Below, in pieces: positions 26,001 through 34,791 of a DNA stretch of 64,000 nt (position 1 is its first letter; each line of letters opens with the position of its first letter). The stretch covers positions 492,927 through 556,926 of the forward strand of contig CAJTXR010000001.1 in assembly GCA_910584005.1 (NCBI GenBank), written 5' to 3'. The position numbers and the translations under genes are program-made. This stretch comes from an uncultured Anaeroplasmataceae bacterium (GTDB lineage Bacteria > Bacillota_I > Bacilli_A > Acholeplasmatales > Anaeroplasmataceae). The notes under the pieces are model-generated. The model did no database searches and was not told where the DNA came from. It worked only from the letters and a program-made list of their open reading frames with translations.

Positions 26001-27616
26001 TTTTCGCTTGTATAATATTTATAGATTAAATTCAAATTTGAATCAGATACTAAGGAATGGGATTGTCCATCATATCCAACACTACCATCAGCAAATGGAA
26101 AATCAACTTCTGCCTTTTGGATTGTCAACTCAACAGAAATTCTTGCAGCATTTAAGAATTTTTCATCATCTTTTTCAAATGTAATTATTATTGTATATAC
26201 TCCTGCATTTACAGGTTTTTCATGGTTTCTATTATTTTCTTTATCTTCATAAATGATGGTTAAATCATCTATAGTAACTCCATGATCCGCCGTTGGATTA
26301 ACCTCATAGTTTTCTCCATATATAACTGAAATTGAATCTAAGGAAATTGTAACATTCTGATAAGCTGGATCATTGATTGTGATATCAACTTGTTTTGTAG
26401 CTGAAGCATAATTCTCATTACCTGCGAAAGTTAATATAGCAATATAGGAACCTGCTTCTGTAGGTTTAGCAGATAAAACTTCACCATTTTTCTTATATTG
26501 GATTGTTATTTCTGCATCCGCTAAGGAACATGTATATTCAACATCGTAGTCTGTACCTTGCGTAACTACGATAGGATCAGCAGAAATCGTAACAGAAGCT
26601 TTTTCTATAGTTAATACGGCTGTCATATCTGGTATAGCTTCATAATTAATGCTATCTCCTTTAAAAGATGCGGTTGCCGTAGTACTACCCACATTAGTTA
26701 ATTTGTGATTTGTATAAGTAACGCTCACTCCTGATGGCAATGTTCCTGTAACAGCAATCGTTTTTTCACTACCATCATAGGTAACAGTTTGATTTACAAA
26801 GGATACGCCACTCATATCATAGGTTGCTTTTTTAATTGTAAGTGTAGCCGTCTTACTTTTTGGGTTATGATTGTTATCTCCTGCATAAATTGCCTCTACT
26901 GTATAAACACCCGCATGAACAGGAGCACTAGCAAGAGCAGTTGTTTCGCCTTTGACATAATATTTATATGTTAGTTCTAAATCTGTCTTTGCAGTTAAGG
27001 TTTGTTCTGTTCCACTATAAACAACCTCTTTATCTTCTAAAATGAAGTCAGTATCAGAAGGTACAATTTTTAACTTTGCTTTTAAAACAAGATCTTTATA
27101 ATGAGTTTTAGCGATTGTAGCCGTAACCTCATACTCACCAACATTCATTTGAGCATTTCCTGTATAATTTACTTCGGCTCCTTCTGGTAAACCAAGTACA
27201 CTTAGAGATTTGGCTGTTCCATCATAGATAAAACTAGCATCTTTAAAGCTTACTCCTTCTAATATCCCTTTTTCTGTTGTAATATCTTTTGTAGCTAAAG
27301 TTAAATCATAGCTTTCTTTATTCGTAACAGATACAGATACTTTATATGCAGTATCCATCTCTAAACCTTTAAAAGATCCAGATGTTATTGTTGTCGCAAA
27401 TACTTCTGATTTTACAACACTGGTTCCTTTAGAAACTTCAATTTTATAGTTTGACTGAGTTTTCTTTAATTCATCAAATGTAACTGAATAATTAATTGAA
27501 TCAGCCGTACTAGAAACTGTAAGAGTACAAGTAGGATCCCCCCCCTTAGTACTACAGCTCATTAGTAATAAAACAAAACTAAATACTACTGTAAAAAACG
27601 CAAAGACTTTTTTCAT
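23030..27616 (-). CDS. Giant MBG-repeat lipoprotein with lamin-tail and OB-fold domains
   Basis: This 1528-residue surface lipoprotein has a signal peptide with lipobox LMSC (Cys at about 21), then about six MBG/Ig-like repeats (about 120-640) with recurring YDG-x and NAGTYK-ITATYAG-like strands. A lamin-tail domain (about 740-900, DLTGWSV motif), a further Ig-like and fibronectin-like segment, an OB-fold-like module near 1100-1230 (GTVITMKGIVTAKAS) and a beta-sandwich C-terminus follow. Lamin-tail plus OB-fold modules are common in secreted nucleases, but no nuclease motif is seen here. Role probably adhesion or nucleic-acid binding. GGAGG supports the start. Confidence 0.8.
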   Translation of the reverse strand: MKKVFAFFTVVFSFVLLLMSCSTKGGDPTCTLTVSSTADSINYSVTFDELKKTQSNYKIEVSKGTSVVKSEVFATTITSGSFKGLEMDTAYKVSVSVTNKESYDLTLATKDITTEKGILEGVSFKDASFIYDGTAKSLSVLGLPEGAEVNYTGNAQMNVGEYEVTATIAKTHYKDLVLKAKLKIVPSDTDFILEDKEVVYSGTEQTLTAKTDLELTYKYYVKGETTALASAPVHAGVYTVEAIYAGDNNHNPKSKTATLTIKKATYDMSGVSFVNQTVTYDGSEKTIAVTGTLPSGVSVTYTNHKLTNVGSTTATASFKGDSINYEAIPDMTAVLTIEKASVTISADPIVVTQGTDYDVEYTCSLADAEITIQYKKNGEVLSAKPTEAGSYIAILTFAGNENYASATKQVDITINDPAYQNVTISLDSISVIYGENYEVNPTADHGVTIDDLTIIYEDKENNRNHEKPVNAGVYTIIITFEKDDEKFLNAARISVELTIQKAEVDFPFADGSVGYDGQSHSLVSDSNLNLIYKYYTSENVELTSAPVNAGTYKITATYAGDENHNAKTKTATLVILQAEPDVTKLPKTFTADYEAGMTVNAFKDKLDQNNYTFANYDFVLNPNQNKITVTYTPNDSNYYSVEIEITLTCTPVVVGFEAVDTGRQIKGMPFDENSVLVKYVKSDGSYEIIKSATGSSKSYFTVSTTATDTTNPFSVTVEITDSGYKLEAKTKTLTITPVDKPEVMIYALYGAGGSASDSYFKNDFIILYNATDHDIDLTGWSVQYASATSDKNVGTSNIVLLEGIIKAYSYYTILAKSDGTYGVDLPFAETPNTKCELAIAQANAKVFLSTTTTAINAGNYASSSCVDVLGTGTATNVEGSAAPAMSKTTFVRRNSFKDQNDNSLDFTLVDCDDSLALEFLNENIAYNYAKTILDHSTLDFDNLPDTFELPASYNGTNIIWTWNSLVENVTIDGGMITIDKSVNGKGDLIGTIDGKERFKYSIIISNKTILSAPSNVKLDHLTLTWDVVEHANSYQIYVDGASYISVYDRTYTFDPSFEQFKNVFNSARIYDIQVKAVPADLETYEESKLSSAMVLNLYDTNQIESLKKGTVITMKGIVTAKASNNNEFYLVDANSGQGLLIFKKETESISFDTIAVGDVLYVTGSYTLFNNLPELQTVSGFTVIYEAIDLDPITDIRNLTMKDIGHIVDITPSSSLAIVTDIQSGNIIVSIDGIQYQLRGDSKYLDDTTIVTLNNLIKTNKLKFKGIVSKYYENYQIYVTEVQDVDTSVEDSYKLEIALEDALNEIVASGKQGDSKQLISLKSYYGADISFSYRSSNSSVVIDAGSVMTFGTVEEETEVEITVTAQLGMNTVQGTKKVLVKVPSAGGEETMSYKYTFGSKAISAVDTPTVLEEETWTVTGNGGYFGYSSEKGEQFGSGSKPFTSLTLSSTGTHTKVTKVIIEASTASGATATLNCIVGDTSNTAQTLTTTNTPYTFEFSEVTGTISFVVSQTTSKAIYIKSITIYTMQ

Positions 27617-27737
27617 GAACTCTATCCTCCATTAAATTTTCACTTTCATTTTTATTATAGCATAAACATGTCGACCTTTGAAGAATAAAGATAAAAATAA
27701 TAGTTTTTCAATTTATTTAAAATTTTTTTTATAATGA

Positions 27738-27773
27738 ATAAAAAAGGACCTTTTCTATCAAAGAAAAGATCCT
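27738..27773 (-). terminator. Terminator after cysK
   Basis: Stem AGGACCTTTTCT (27745-27756) and AGAAAAGATCCT (27762-27773), one mismatch, with a minus-strand T-run. Confidence 0.85.
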
Positions 27774-27783
27774 ATTCTTATAG

Positions 27784-28713
27784 TTATAAGGTTTGAAATA
27801 AATCCGTTGAAAAATATCGATCTGCAGAATCGGGTAATAAAACCACAATTCTTTTTCCGTAATTTTCTTTTTTTCTTGTATATTCTATGGCTGCTTCTAG
27901 CACTGCTCCTGAAGAGATACCAACTAAAATTCCTTCTAATTTATTAAATTCCTGAGCTCTTTTTATTGCCAGTTCTCCTGAAATAGTCATTATCTCATCA
28001 TAAATATCCTGATTCAAGGTTTGGGGAATAAATCCCGCTCCAATCCCTTCTATTTTATGAGTTCCACTAACCCCTTTGGATAAAACTGGCGATTCTAAAG
28101 GCTCAACTCCAATCACTTGAATCATATTATTTTTTTCTTTTAAATATTTGCCGACGCCACTTATTGTGCCACCTGTACCAATTCCACAAATAAATACATC
28201 TATTTCTCCTTTTAAATCTCGATATATTTCAGGTCCAGTCGTATGATAATGACTTAAAGGGTTATAAGGATTAGAAAATTGGCTAGGAATGAAAGAGGGC
28301 TTTATTTTCTTAGCTAGTTCTTTAGCTTTTTGTATGGCTCCTGTCATCCCCATTTCTGCATCGGATAATACAACTTCTGCTCCATACGCTTTCATTAGTT
28401 GAACTCTTTCCTTACTCATAGAGGCTGGCATGACAATAATTACCTTTAAGTGCATTGCCTTTCCAAACGCAGCAATACCAATTCCTGTATTCCCACTAGT
28501 TGGCTCTATAATGGTGGTATCTTTATGGATATATCCCTCTTCAAATGCTTGTAAAAGCATTTCTTTTGCAATTCGATCCTTTGCAGACCCTGTTGGATTA
28601 AAACATTCTAGTTTGGCAAAAAGAGATGCCTTTAATTTAAAAAAATCGGTAAAATTACGCAATTCGAGCAGTGGAGTATTTCCAACCATTTCCAATATCG
28701 ATTTATATATCAT
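27784..28713 (-). CDS. cysK: Cysteine synthase (O-acetylserine sulfhydrylase)
   Basis: This 309-residue PLP enzyme makes L-cysteine from O-acetylserine and sulfide. The PLP Lys is K45 in PTGSAKDR; TSGNTG (72-77) is the substrate loop, and GIGTGGT binds the PLP phosphate. Length and motifs are those of CysK/CysM. It follows mntP by 16 bases and so is probably on the same transcript behind the Mn2+ riboswitch. GGAAGG supports the start. Confidence 0.93.
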   Translation of the reverse strand: MIYKSILEMVGNTPLLELRNFTDFFKLKASLFAKLECFNPTGSAKDRIAKEMLLQAFEEGYIHKDTTIIEPTSGNTGIGIAAFGKAMHLKVIIVMPASMSKERVQLMKAYGAEVVLSDAEMGMTGAIQKAKELAKKIKPSFIPSQFSNPYNPLSHYHTTGPEIYRDLKGEIDVFICGIGTGGTISGVGKYLKEKNNMIQVIGVEPLESPVLSKGVSGTHKIEGIGAGFIPQTLNQDIYDEIMTISGELAIKRAQEFNKLEGILVGISSGAVLEAAIEYTRKKENYGKRIVVLLPDSADRYFSTDLFQTL

Positions 28714-28729
28714 ATCTTATCCTTCCAAT

Positions 28730-29293
28730 CTATAGTATTCCTGTAATAAAAATTTCCAAACCAATTCCAAATAAAATGATTCCCCCTAAAATTTCTGCTT
28801 TATTACCAAGTTTTGTTCCAAATTTTTTGCCGAGTTTTACAGCTCCTAAACAAATGATAAAAGTAACTATCGCAATACATCCGACACAAATTAGAGCTTG
28901 CTGAATTGTATAATCAGCAATAGTAAATCCTACACTTAATGCATCAATTGAGGTGGCAAATGCCTGAATTAAAAGATTTAGTATTGTCAGTTTTTTTGTA
29001 TCCTCTTCCTTTTTATTCCGAATCCCAGAAACAAACATATTGATTCCTAAAAAAGATAAGATTACCAAAGCTAACCAAGGAATAAATGCATCAATCCAAG
29101 ACAGCATTGCATGCCCAACAAAATATCCTAATAAAGGCATTAGAGCTTGAAATAAAGCAAATAATAATGCAATAAAACAATGTTTTTTAAAACGCATGGT
29201 TGGCTCTTTTAATCCATTAGCCATAGATACTGCACAAGCATCCATAGCAAGACCAATTCCTAATAAAAAGCATCTAATATAAAAATTAAACAT
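28730..29293 (-). CDS. mntP: Manganese efflux pump MntP
   Basis: This 187-residue membrane protein of the MntP family has six helices in two related halves. The signature GLAMDACAVSMANGL (about 14-28) has the conserved Asp of helix 1, and the second half has the matching ATSIDALSVG. It exports Mn2+ to prevent toxicity. The long leader is a yybP-ykoY riboswitch, the typical control for mntP. TAGGAG precedes the ATG. Confidence 0.93.
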   Translation of the reverse strand: MFNFYIRCFLLGIGLAMDACAVSMANGLKEPTMRFKKHCFIALLFALFQALMPLLGYFVGHAMLSWIDAFIPWLALVILSFLGINMFVSGIRNKKEEDTKKLTILNLLIQAFATSIDALSVGFTIADYTIQQALICVGCIAIVTFIICLGAVKLGKKFGTKLGNKAEILGGIILFGIGLEIFITGIL

Positions 29294-29295
29294 AA

Positions 29296-29452
29296 TAACT
29301 CCTATCCACTAGAAAAGACTTATGCCTTTTCTTAGTTCGTACACTTTGCGTACTTCTAATGTCAAGCATAAGTCTTGTTTTTTAAGATTGAACCTGGAAA
29401 ACCCAGTATGTAGGCCAATCACTATTTCTAGCAAACTACTCCCTTATCGCAG
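29296..29452 (-). ncRNA. yybP-ykoY (Mn2+) riboswitch upstream of mntP
   Basis: The minus strand shows AAGGGAGTAG, a GCC-containing helix, then CAAGACTTATGC, the class signatures. AAGACTTATGC can pair with GCATAAGTCTT just before the ribosome site. No strong U-tract follows, so control may be translational rather than by termination, unlike the 6.3 kb copy. Confidence 0.88.
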
Positions 29453-29457
29453 TTTTA

Positions 29458-29486
29458 ATTGTAGCATAGATACTTATAGATTACAA
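29458..29486 (-). promoter_or_regulatory. mntP-cysK promoter
   Basis: Minus strand TTGTAA (29481-29486), a 17-base spacer and TACAAT (29458-29463), just upstream of the riboswitch. Confidence 0.7.
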
Positions 29487-29565
29487 TATGAATATTTTTT
29501 TTCTTCCTCTATAGATAATCATAGCAAAACATAGTATAATATATGTATCAATTTGGAGGGTATGT

Positions 29566-30102
29566 ATGAAAATATTAGCTTTATTATTTGATGGGTTCGA
29601 AGAGGTTGAAGCAATTTCTCCAATTGCATTATTAAGACGTGCGGGTGTTGAGGTTACCTGTGTTTCTAACCGAACAGATGTGATTGGTGCACATTATATT
29701 CATTTAACCGACATTTCATTAATTAATGAAATAGAATATCAAGAATATGATGCTTTACTTATTCCTGGTGGACCTCACTATCGTTTTATCGAAAACTTTG
29801 GATATGCTTTAAATATTATAGAATATTTTATGAAAGAGGAGCGGATTGTATGTGCAATTTGTGCAGCTCCAACGATATTAGGTAAATTAAATTTACTCAT
29901 CAATCGAAAATATACCTGCTTTACATGTATGAATGAAGATTTTGGTGGGTCTTTTATTGATGAAAGCGTCGTTATTGATGGGAATTTGATTACAGCTAGA
30001 AGTGCAGCAGCAAGTATTGATTTTGCTTATGCGATTATTGAGAAATTATTAGGATCTACTGCTTTAGCGTCCTTACAAAAACGGATTTACTATGAAAAAT
30101 AA
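29566..30102 (+). CDS. DJ-1/PfpI family protein
   Basis: This 178-residue protein has the DJ-1 fold, with E15 in FEEVEAI and the nucleophile Cys C99 in AICAAPTILG. Close relatives (DJ-1/YajL/ThiJ) act in protein or glyoxal repair; the exact reaction cannot be told. GGAGG and a TATAAT (29535-29540) lie upstream. It is divergent from the mntP leader. Its last codons overlap the start of yidD. Confidence 0.88.
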   Translation: MKILALLFDGFEEVEAISPIALLRRAGVEVTCVSNRTDVIGAHYIHLTDISLINEIEYQEYDALLIPGGPHYRFIENFGYALNIIEYFMKEERIVCAICAAPTILGKLNLLINRKYTCFTCMNEDFGGSFIDESVVIDGNLITARSAAASIDFAYAIIEKLLGSTALASLQKRIYYEK

Positions 30103-30355
30103 GCTCCCTCTTTTTTTAATTGAAAAATATCAGCAAGGAGTAAGTCATCCTCCAAGATGCCGCTTCACTCCAACCTGTAGTCAATATGCGAAAGAATGCT
30201 ACCAAAAATTTAATTTTATTAAAGCATCTCTTCTAACAACCAAACGTTTATTAAAATGTAATCCTCTTTTTCGTCCTGGATATGATCCTGTTCCCTTAAC
30301 TAAGCAAGAAAAAGAGGAAATTAAAAAAGAAATTGAAAAAAACAATCCACAATGA
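30092..30355 (+). CDS. yidD: Membrane protein insertion efficiency factor YidD
   Basis: This 87-residue peripheral membrane protein has the YidD signature CRFTPTCSQYA and a GYDPVP tail; it assists YidC/SecYEG insertion. It normally sits with rpmH, rnpA and yidC, but here it overlaps the DJ-1-like gene by 11 bases. No Shine-Dalgarno is evident, so translation is probably coupled. Confidence 0.92.
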   Translation: MKNKLPLFLIEKYQQGVSHPPRCRFTPTCSQYAKECYQKFNFIKASLLTTKRLLKCNPLFRPGYDPVPLTKQEKEEIKKEIEKNNPQ

Positions 30356-30372
30356 AAATGGATTGTTTTTTT
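30336..30372 (+). terminator. Terminator after yidD
   Basis: Stem AACAATCCA (30341-30349) and TGGATTGTT (30359-30367), then a T-run. The stop codon lies in the loop. Confidence 0.88.
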
Positions 30373-33115
30373 ATATTTTTGTGATATAAAACACATAATT
30401 TTTACGAATATTAAATTTTTCAAATGTCAATTGATAATAAACTCCATTTTCTAGATAACATAGGCTTTTTTCAGAAAGACTTAAATCTTCTTCTTTTACT
30501 TTTTTATATGAAGCAACAATTCCTCCTGTTACATGATCTCTTATAATTACTCGTTTGATTGTCGATGGAGCATTTGACTCTTTGGCCATCCATTCTTTAA
30601 TGTAAGTGTTTATACAATAGGCTAAACTTTTATTCATTGAAGGCTGAGTATAAGATAAATAATCTTTAGAATAATCAGGAGTCCCTTCATTTAAATCTGT
30701 ATCTCTTACAGGAACACCTAAAGCATATTCTTTTTGAAATAAAAGCATATTATTTGTAAAACTTTTACTATGAATTAAGAATCCGTTTAAACTAGCATTC
30801 TCATCCGTTATAGGTAAGGAATAATGTTCGTTTGGATTATTGGCAAATATCTTCAAAAACACATTCGTTTGCCGGTACGCAAACATATAGAATCCAGCTT
30901 GATGCGTAATATAATTTTTAGGAAGATTTTTACTATCCATATATAAAACTGTTCGCCCATCCACTATAGCTGAATAATATTCATTGGGAATATAAATAAG
31001 TAATAAGTCATATACCCCTTTAAATTCCTCATTCTTCAATTGAAACACGATTTGTTCTTCTGTTTTACTTCCATTAGATATTAAAGTTTTTTCGGCTTTA
31101 AAATAATACTCAAATGCATTTATAAAACGTTGTTCTTTCGTAAATTCACCTTGATTATTGATTTTTTCAGGATTATAAATTAAATCAACATTCGGAGCAA
31201 GATCCTCTGTACCGCTAATACCGCCTGTTCCACAAAATTGTAAATTATCTCGATATCTTTTTTGAAAACGAATTTGAAAATTAGGTGTATTTGCGTTTGT
31301 AAAATCCACGCCATTTAAGATATAACAATATTGGTATCGATCATTTATTGGGCGAGTTGTATTTATATTTTCCACAACATTTAATCCTGCAGTTGTAGAA
31401 TATACATCTTCACTTAAATATCGAAAATATTGATTTGTCAACTCATATTTCGTTTGAATATAATTTTCTGTTGGGGTAGCTGTTGGAATGTTCATAATAA
31501 TTCGCGTATCTCTAACCTTTTCAAAAGCAATCGCCACAGATTTTCCATTTACTACGGTTGAAGAAAGGGGTTCATAAAAGTTTTTACCTGCTAAAGTAGA
31601 AAAAAAGTTATCCTCTGAATCGGCTGTTTTTAAAGTTGAAATGAGTTGATTTAAATTTGTTGTTTTGCTCGAACCACTGCTACCTATACTTTCTAAGAAA
31701 ATATATATATTATAAAAGCCTTCTCCATAACTTGAAACTAAATTTTCTAGATTAGTTTGATTCAAATAAAAGACATTAGACCAGCCTGACCCCCAATTGG
31801 CATAGCCATATGAAGTAGAAATTTGAAATTCCAAACTAGTATAACTATCAACTAAAACGTTAGGAAGAATTCCTACGCCTATATTGGTAGCTTTATTAAA
31901 GTTTTCTAATTCAGATAAATAGGAAAAATAATAATCATGCTGATCAAATACAGAAGAATTTTGATAAGTTGGAGCCATTCTCATAGCATCGGCTCCTCCG
32001 TTTAAAAAGCCACAAGGTAAGTTAGTTTCCCCAGATGAATCCACTGTACTATTTGTTTCATCATAGGTTTTGCCATTTGAAAATTTAGGGAATAAGCGGA
32101 TGATGCCTTCCTCATCAGCATAAGTGGAAAAATCACCCATTAGATCAAAATATTGAGATACAGTTGTAGGACAAAAAGAAGATAGTGCCGGATCTACGTT
32201 TTTTCCATCTCCATAAAAATTCTTATTCCCTGTGGAAAGATTTGTAATAATATCATTTCTAGCATAATAAGGAGCCTGGTATCCGACCTTTTTTCCTTCT
32301 CCATCTTTTATTATTTTTACATAAGACCACAAAGTAAAAGAATAACAATACCATCCTCTAGGATCCCCCATATCTGTTAAAGGTCTTTTTACGACCTCCT
32401 CATAGAAGCCAGATGAAAAATTCTTATCCACATTAATTTTTAATGGCATGTATCTACCCGTGTCCTTTCGAACTTTAGGCCAAAAACCGAAACGATCATA
32501 TAGATGTAAATTTCGATAATTGTGCTGTTCATCATAGGAAGTATATTTTTTATAGGACACTTGTACTTCATCATAAATAGGATCGCCATAAAGATAGGTT
32601 TCGGCCCCTGTTCTTGTAAGCCAATTGCTATCCTCATATACCCCCTTGTAATATCTTTCAATTTGTGTTGTATCACTTGTTAAGTATGTTTTTTCATAAA
32701 TACCACCTGTATGGAGATAATCCGTAAGGTAGTTTTCATCTCCTGAATCATCGCTTGTTTCATATTGAACTGATCCTGTGGAATCATATTCAATAGACCC
32801 ATCCTCTTTTAGTAAAGGATAGATATGCCCGTAAACTTCTTCAGGTTTTCTTGTACTTTTTCCATTTAAATAATCCAAATATAAATTTAGATATATAGTA
32901 GAAGGGAAAAGATATATTGTATAATTTTTGAGATTATATTTGTTTGATCCCTCATTAAAGGAATAATTTTCTGCAATATCATCTTGCCCAACTCCAATTG
33001 CAGAGTTACTAGATGCCGTAAAATCTACACGCCAAAATGAAAATGCAGTTGTTATTAAAATTGTTATGCAAAATAGAAATGGGATACAAATATATTTTAA
33101 TTTTCTGCTTATCAT
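30371..33115 (-). CDS. Large exported protein of the SipW-like cluster, unknown
   Basis: I do not recognise a domain in this 914-residue protein. The N-terminus (about 9-26) is hydrophobic and ends in AFSFW, the motif shared with the other two exported proteins of the cluster. The rest is soluble, Tyr-, Asn- and Ser-rich and looks extracellular. It is the last gene, 22 bases after the 243-residue protein, with AGGAGG at the start. The long Tyr-rich sequence would suit an adhesin or matrix component; this is inference. Confidence 0.7.
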   Translation of the reverse strand: MISRKLKYICIPFLFCITILITTAFSFWRVDFTASSNSAIGVGQDDIAENYSFNEGSNKYNLKNYTIYLFPSTIYLNLYLDYLNGKSTRKPEEVYGHIYPLLKEDGSIEYDSTGSVQYETSDDSGDENYLTDYLHTGGIYEKTYLTSDTTQIERYYKGVYEDSNWLTRTGAETYLYGDPIYDEVQVSYKKYTSYDEQHNYRNLHLYDRFGFWPKVRKDTGRYMPLKINVDKNFSSGFYEEVVKRPLTDMGDPRGWYCYSFTLWSYVKIIKDGEGKKVGYQAPYYARNDIITNLSTGNKNFYGDGKNVDPALSSFCPTTVSQYFDLMGDFSTYADEEGIIRLFPKFSNGKTYDETNSTVDSSGETNLPCGFLNGGADAMRMAPTYQNSSVFDQHDYYFSYLSELENFNKATNIGVGILPNVLVDSYTSLEFQISTSYGYANWGSGWSNVFYLNQTNLENLVSSYGEGFYNIYIFLESIGSSGSSKTTNLNQLISTLKTADSEDNFFSTLAGKNFYEPLSSTVVNGKSVAIAFEKVRDTRIIMNIPTATPTENYIQTKYELTNQYFRYLSEDVYSTTAGLNVVENINTTRPINDRYQYCYILNGVDFTNANTPNFQIRFQKRYRDNLQFCGTGGISGTEDLAPNVDLIYNPEKINNQGEFTKEQRFINAFEYYFKAEKTLISNGSKTEEQIVFQLKNEEFKGVYDLLLIYIPNEYYSAIVDGRTVLYMDSKNLPKNYITHQAGFYMFAYRQTNVFLKIFANNPNEHYSLPITDENASLNGFLIHSKSFTNNMLLFQKEYALGVPVRDTDLNEGTPDYSKDYLSYTQPSMNKSLAYCINTYIKEWMAKESNAPSTIKRVIIRDHVTGGIVASYKKVKEEDLSLSEKSLCYLENGVYYQLTFEKFNIRKNYVFYITKI

Positions 33116-33137
33116 TTTGTATTATACCTCCTAGATT

Positions 33138-33869
33138 TTACCACCCTTGCCATAATTCAAGTAAAAATGAGGACTGGCTTTCTCCAGTTTGAAATTTCAA
33201 ATCTTCTTTCAATGCATCAAATTTTTGTTTTGAATCTGGAGTCTTCCCCTCTTGATATGTATAAAATGAATCTAACATAATCGTAGAAAAATGAAATACA
33301 ATTTTCCATCTTCCATCTGCTTGCTTATTACAGCTATAATTTGAAGTGCCATCATAATTTGGTGTTTGAGCTAAAGCCTTTAAATCTATGTATTCCCCTT
33401 TGCCATCTTTTGGAGCATGAGTTTGTTTTTCCATTAAAGTATAATAAGAGGTTTTCCTTAAATATGTGGAAAGTTTTCCTGTGGTACTGACTCTTAATCC
33501 AAATTCTAACTGGTTAACTTCATCTTCTGTAAAAGCCTGATTTGTCAAAAAAGAAATAGATAAGTCTGTATCTATAATATGCTCTTCATTGAAGGTGATT
33601 CCATCAATGGTCATTGTTCCTCCTTTATAAAAGGAAACTCCTGTAATGGTGCTATTTACATTGCCCATTCCTTCATCCAAAATGGCATAAACAGGCATTC
33701 CTGGAGTTGTGAAAGACCCTGCTAAAGCTGTTTCTGTAATATAAACATGAAACATTAAATCTTGACGAGCATCTTTATTAAAAGTCCAAAAGGAAAAGCC
33801 AAAACCAAAAAAAATAAAAAGAAAGAGAAATACAAAACCAGTAAAAAGAAAGAACCGATGTTTACTCAT
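33138..33869 (-). CDS. Small exported TasA-like protein of the SipW-like cluster
   Basis: This 243-residue protein has a long hydrophobic N-terminal segment (about 5-26) ending in GFGFSFWTF, then a soluble beta-rich part. It is similar in plan to TasA/camelysin substrates of SipW. I start at 33869: GGAGGAG is six bases upstream and the ATG overlaps the end of the signal peptidase gene by eight bases (ATGAGTAA), so the two are translationally coupled. No enzyme motif is visible. Confidence 0.7.
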   Translation of the reverse strand: MSKHRFFLFTGFVFLFLFIFFGFGFSFWTFNKDARQDLMFHVYITETALAGSFTTPGMPVYAILDEGMGNVNSTITGVSFYKGGTMTIDGITFNEEHIIDTDLSISFLTNQAFTEDEVNQLEFGLRVSTTGKLSTYLRKTSYYTLMEKQTHAPKDGKGEYIDLKALAQTPNYDGTSNYSCNKQADGRWKIVFHFSTIMLDSFYTYQEGKTPDSKQKFDALKEDLKFQTGESQSSFLLELWQGW

Positions 33870-34734
33870 TGATTTCTCCTCCTGCTGCAAGTTGTTCAAT
33901 TAAATAATTCATTCGTTTTTTATATGATTTTGAGAGTGTCATTTCAGAAATGTCAATGATAAATAATAAAAGCATTGCAAATATAAAAGCAATAATGCCT
34001 GCATTTGATTGTAAATAAGTCAAAAACACGCCCATACCTAAACTTTTTGTTCCTGTATATTTTCCTAATATTTGATTATAATTTAACCCGATTTCAAATG
34101 ATAAGGATCCACTATTGGCATCTCCTTGAGTTGTATAGGAACGGATGCCATTTACTTCTAATATTTGGATTATACGATGTACATAGACTTTACCATTCAC
34201 TTTAAAAGCAACAATATCAAAGGAATGTAAATCCTCTTCAGCCACTTTTTTTATGCCAATTAAACTATATTGAGCGATTTGATTATTCGGTACCTGTTCA
34301 AAATATGGATGAGCCATATTTTTTTCTGACATCGATCCTGTTTGGATTGTCATATAGGTGGTTTTCCCCAAATAAATCTGCTGTCCTTTGCTTCTAAAAA
34401 CTAAACCAATGATGGTAATAATTAAAAAGAAACCAATTAAACACCATGACAATACATCCATTAGAATACGGGCTATTTTTTCTTTTTTATTTTTACTTAT
34501 TATAAAATCATTTAAAGAAACATCTGCGTTCTTAGCTTTATATCGGTTATAATCATTTTGAATTGTATTTATGAGCTTAGAATCTTCGCCACCTAAATCT
34601 ATCAATTTCTTTTTATTTAAACTATAAAGCCAAAATAAAAGTCCAAAAGCAACTGCCATCCCAACAATAACCAAAATCGTAATTGTCAAGGAAAGTGCAG
34701 AAATGGAATCTGCTAATACAGTATGAGTATTCAT
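33862..34734 (-). CDS. SipW-like (ER-type) signal peptidase I
   Basis: This 290-residue membrane peptidase removes signal peptides from a dedicated substrate set. Two N-terminal helices (about 12-38 and 90-112) flank a charged loop. The catalytic Ser is in QTGSMSEK near 134, a His replaces the usual Lys in VYVHRI near 185, and the Asp is in QGDAN near 205; this Ser-His-Asp set marks the SipW/ER type. A last helix lies near 250-270. The N-terminal helix plus loop extension is longer than in SipW. The ATG at 34734 follows GGAAGG. Neighbours on both sides carry SipW-like signal sequences. Confidence 0.85.
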   Translation of the reverse strand: MNTHTVLADSISALSLTITILVIVGMAVAFGLLFWLYSLNKKKLIDLGGEDSKLINTIQNDYNRYKAKNADVSLNDFIISKNKKEKIARILMDVLSWCLIGFFLIITIIGLVFRSKGQQIYLGKTTYMTIQTGSMSEKNMAHPYFEQVPNNQIAQYSLIGIKKVAEEDLHSFDIVAFKVNGKVYVHRIIQILEVNGIRSYTTQGDANSGSLSFEIGLNYNQILGKYTGTKSLGMGVFLTYLQSNAGIIAFIFAMLLLFIIDISEMTLSKSYKKRMNYLIEQLAAGGEINE

Positions 34735-34753
34735 TTTTTCCACCTTCCTTTTT

Positions 34754-34784
34754 TAAAAAAAGGGTGTCATTGAAATCACACCCT
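34754..34784 (-). terminator. Terminator or attenuator between the TasA-like and signal peptidase genes
   Basis: Stem AGGGTGT (34761-34767) and ACACCCT (34778-34784), then a minus-strand T7. It lies inside the cluster and would make the first gene more abundant than the rest. Confidence 0.75.
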
Positions 34785-34791
34785 CTTATTT

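Noticed and set aside
23030..27616. Repeats in the giant lipoprotein as a possible CRISPR or mobile repeat
   Set aside because: The similarity is between protein modules (MBG domains) at diverged DNA level; no constant-length direct DNA repeats with spacers.
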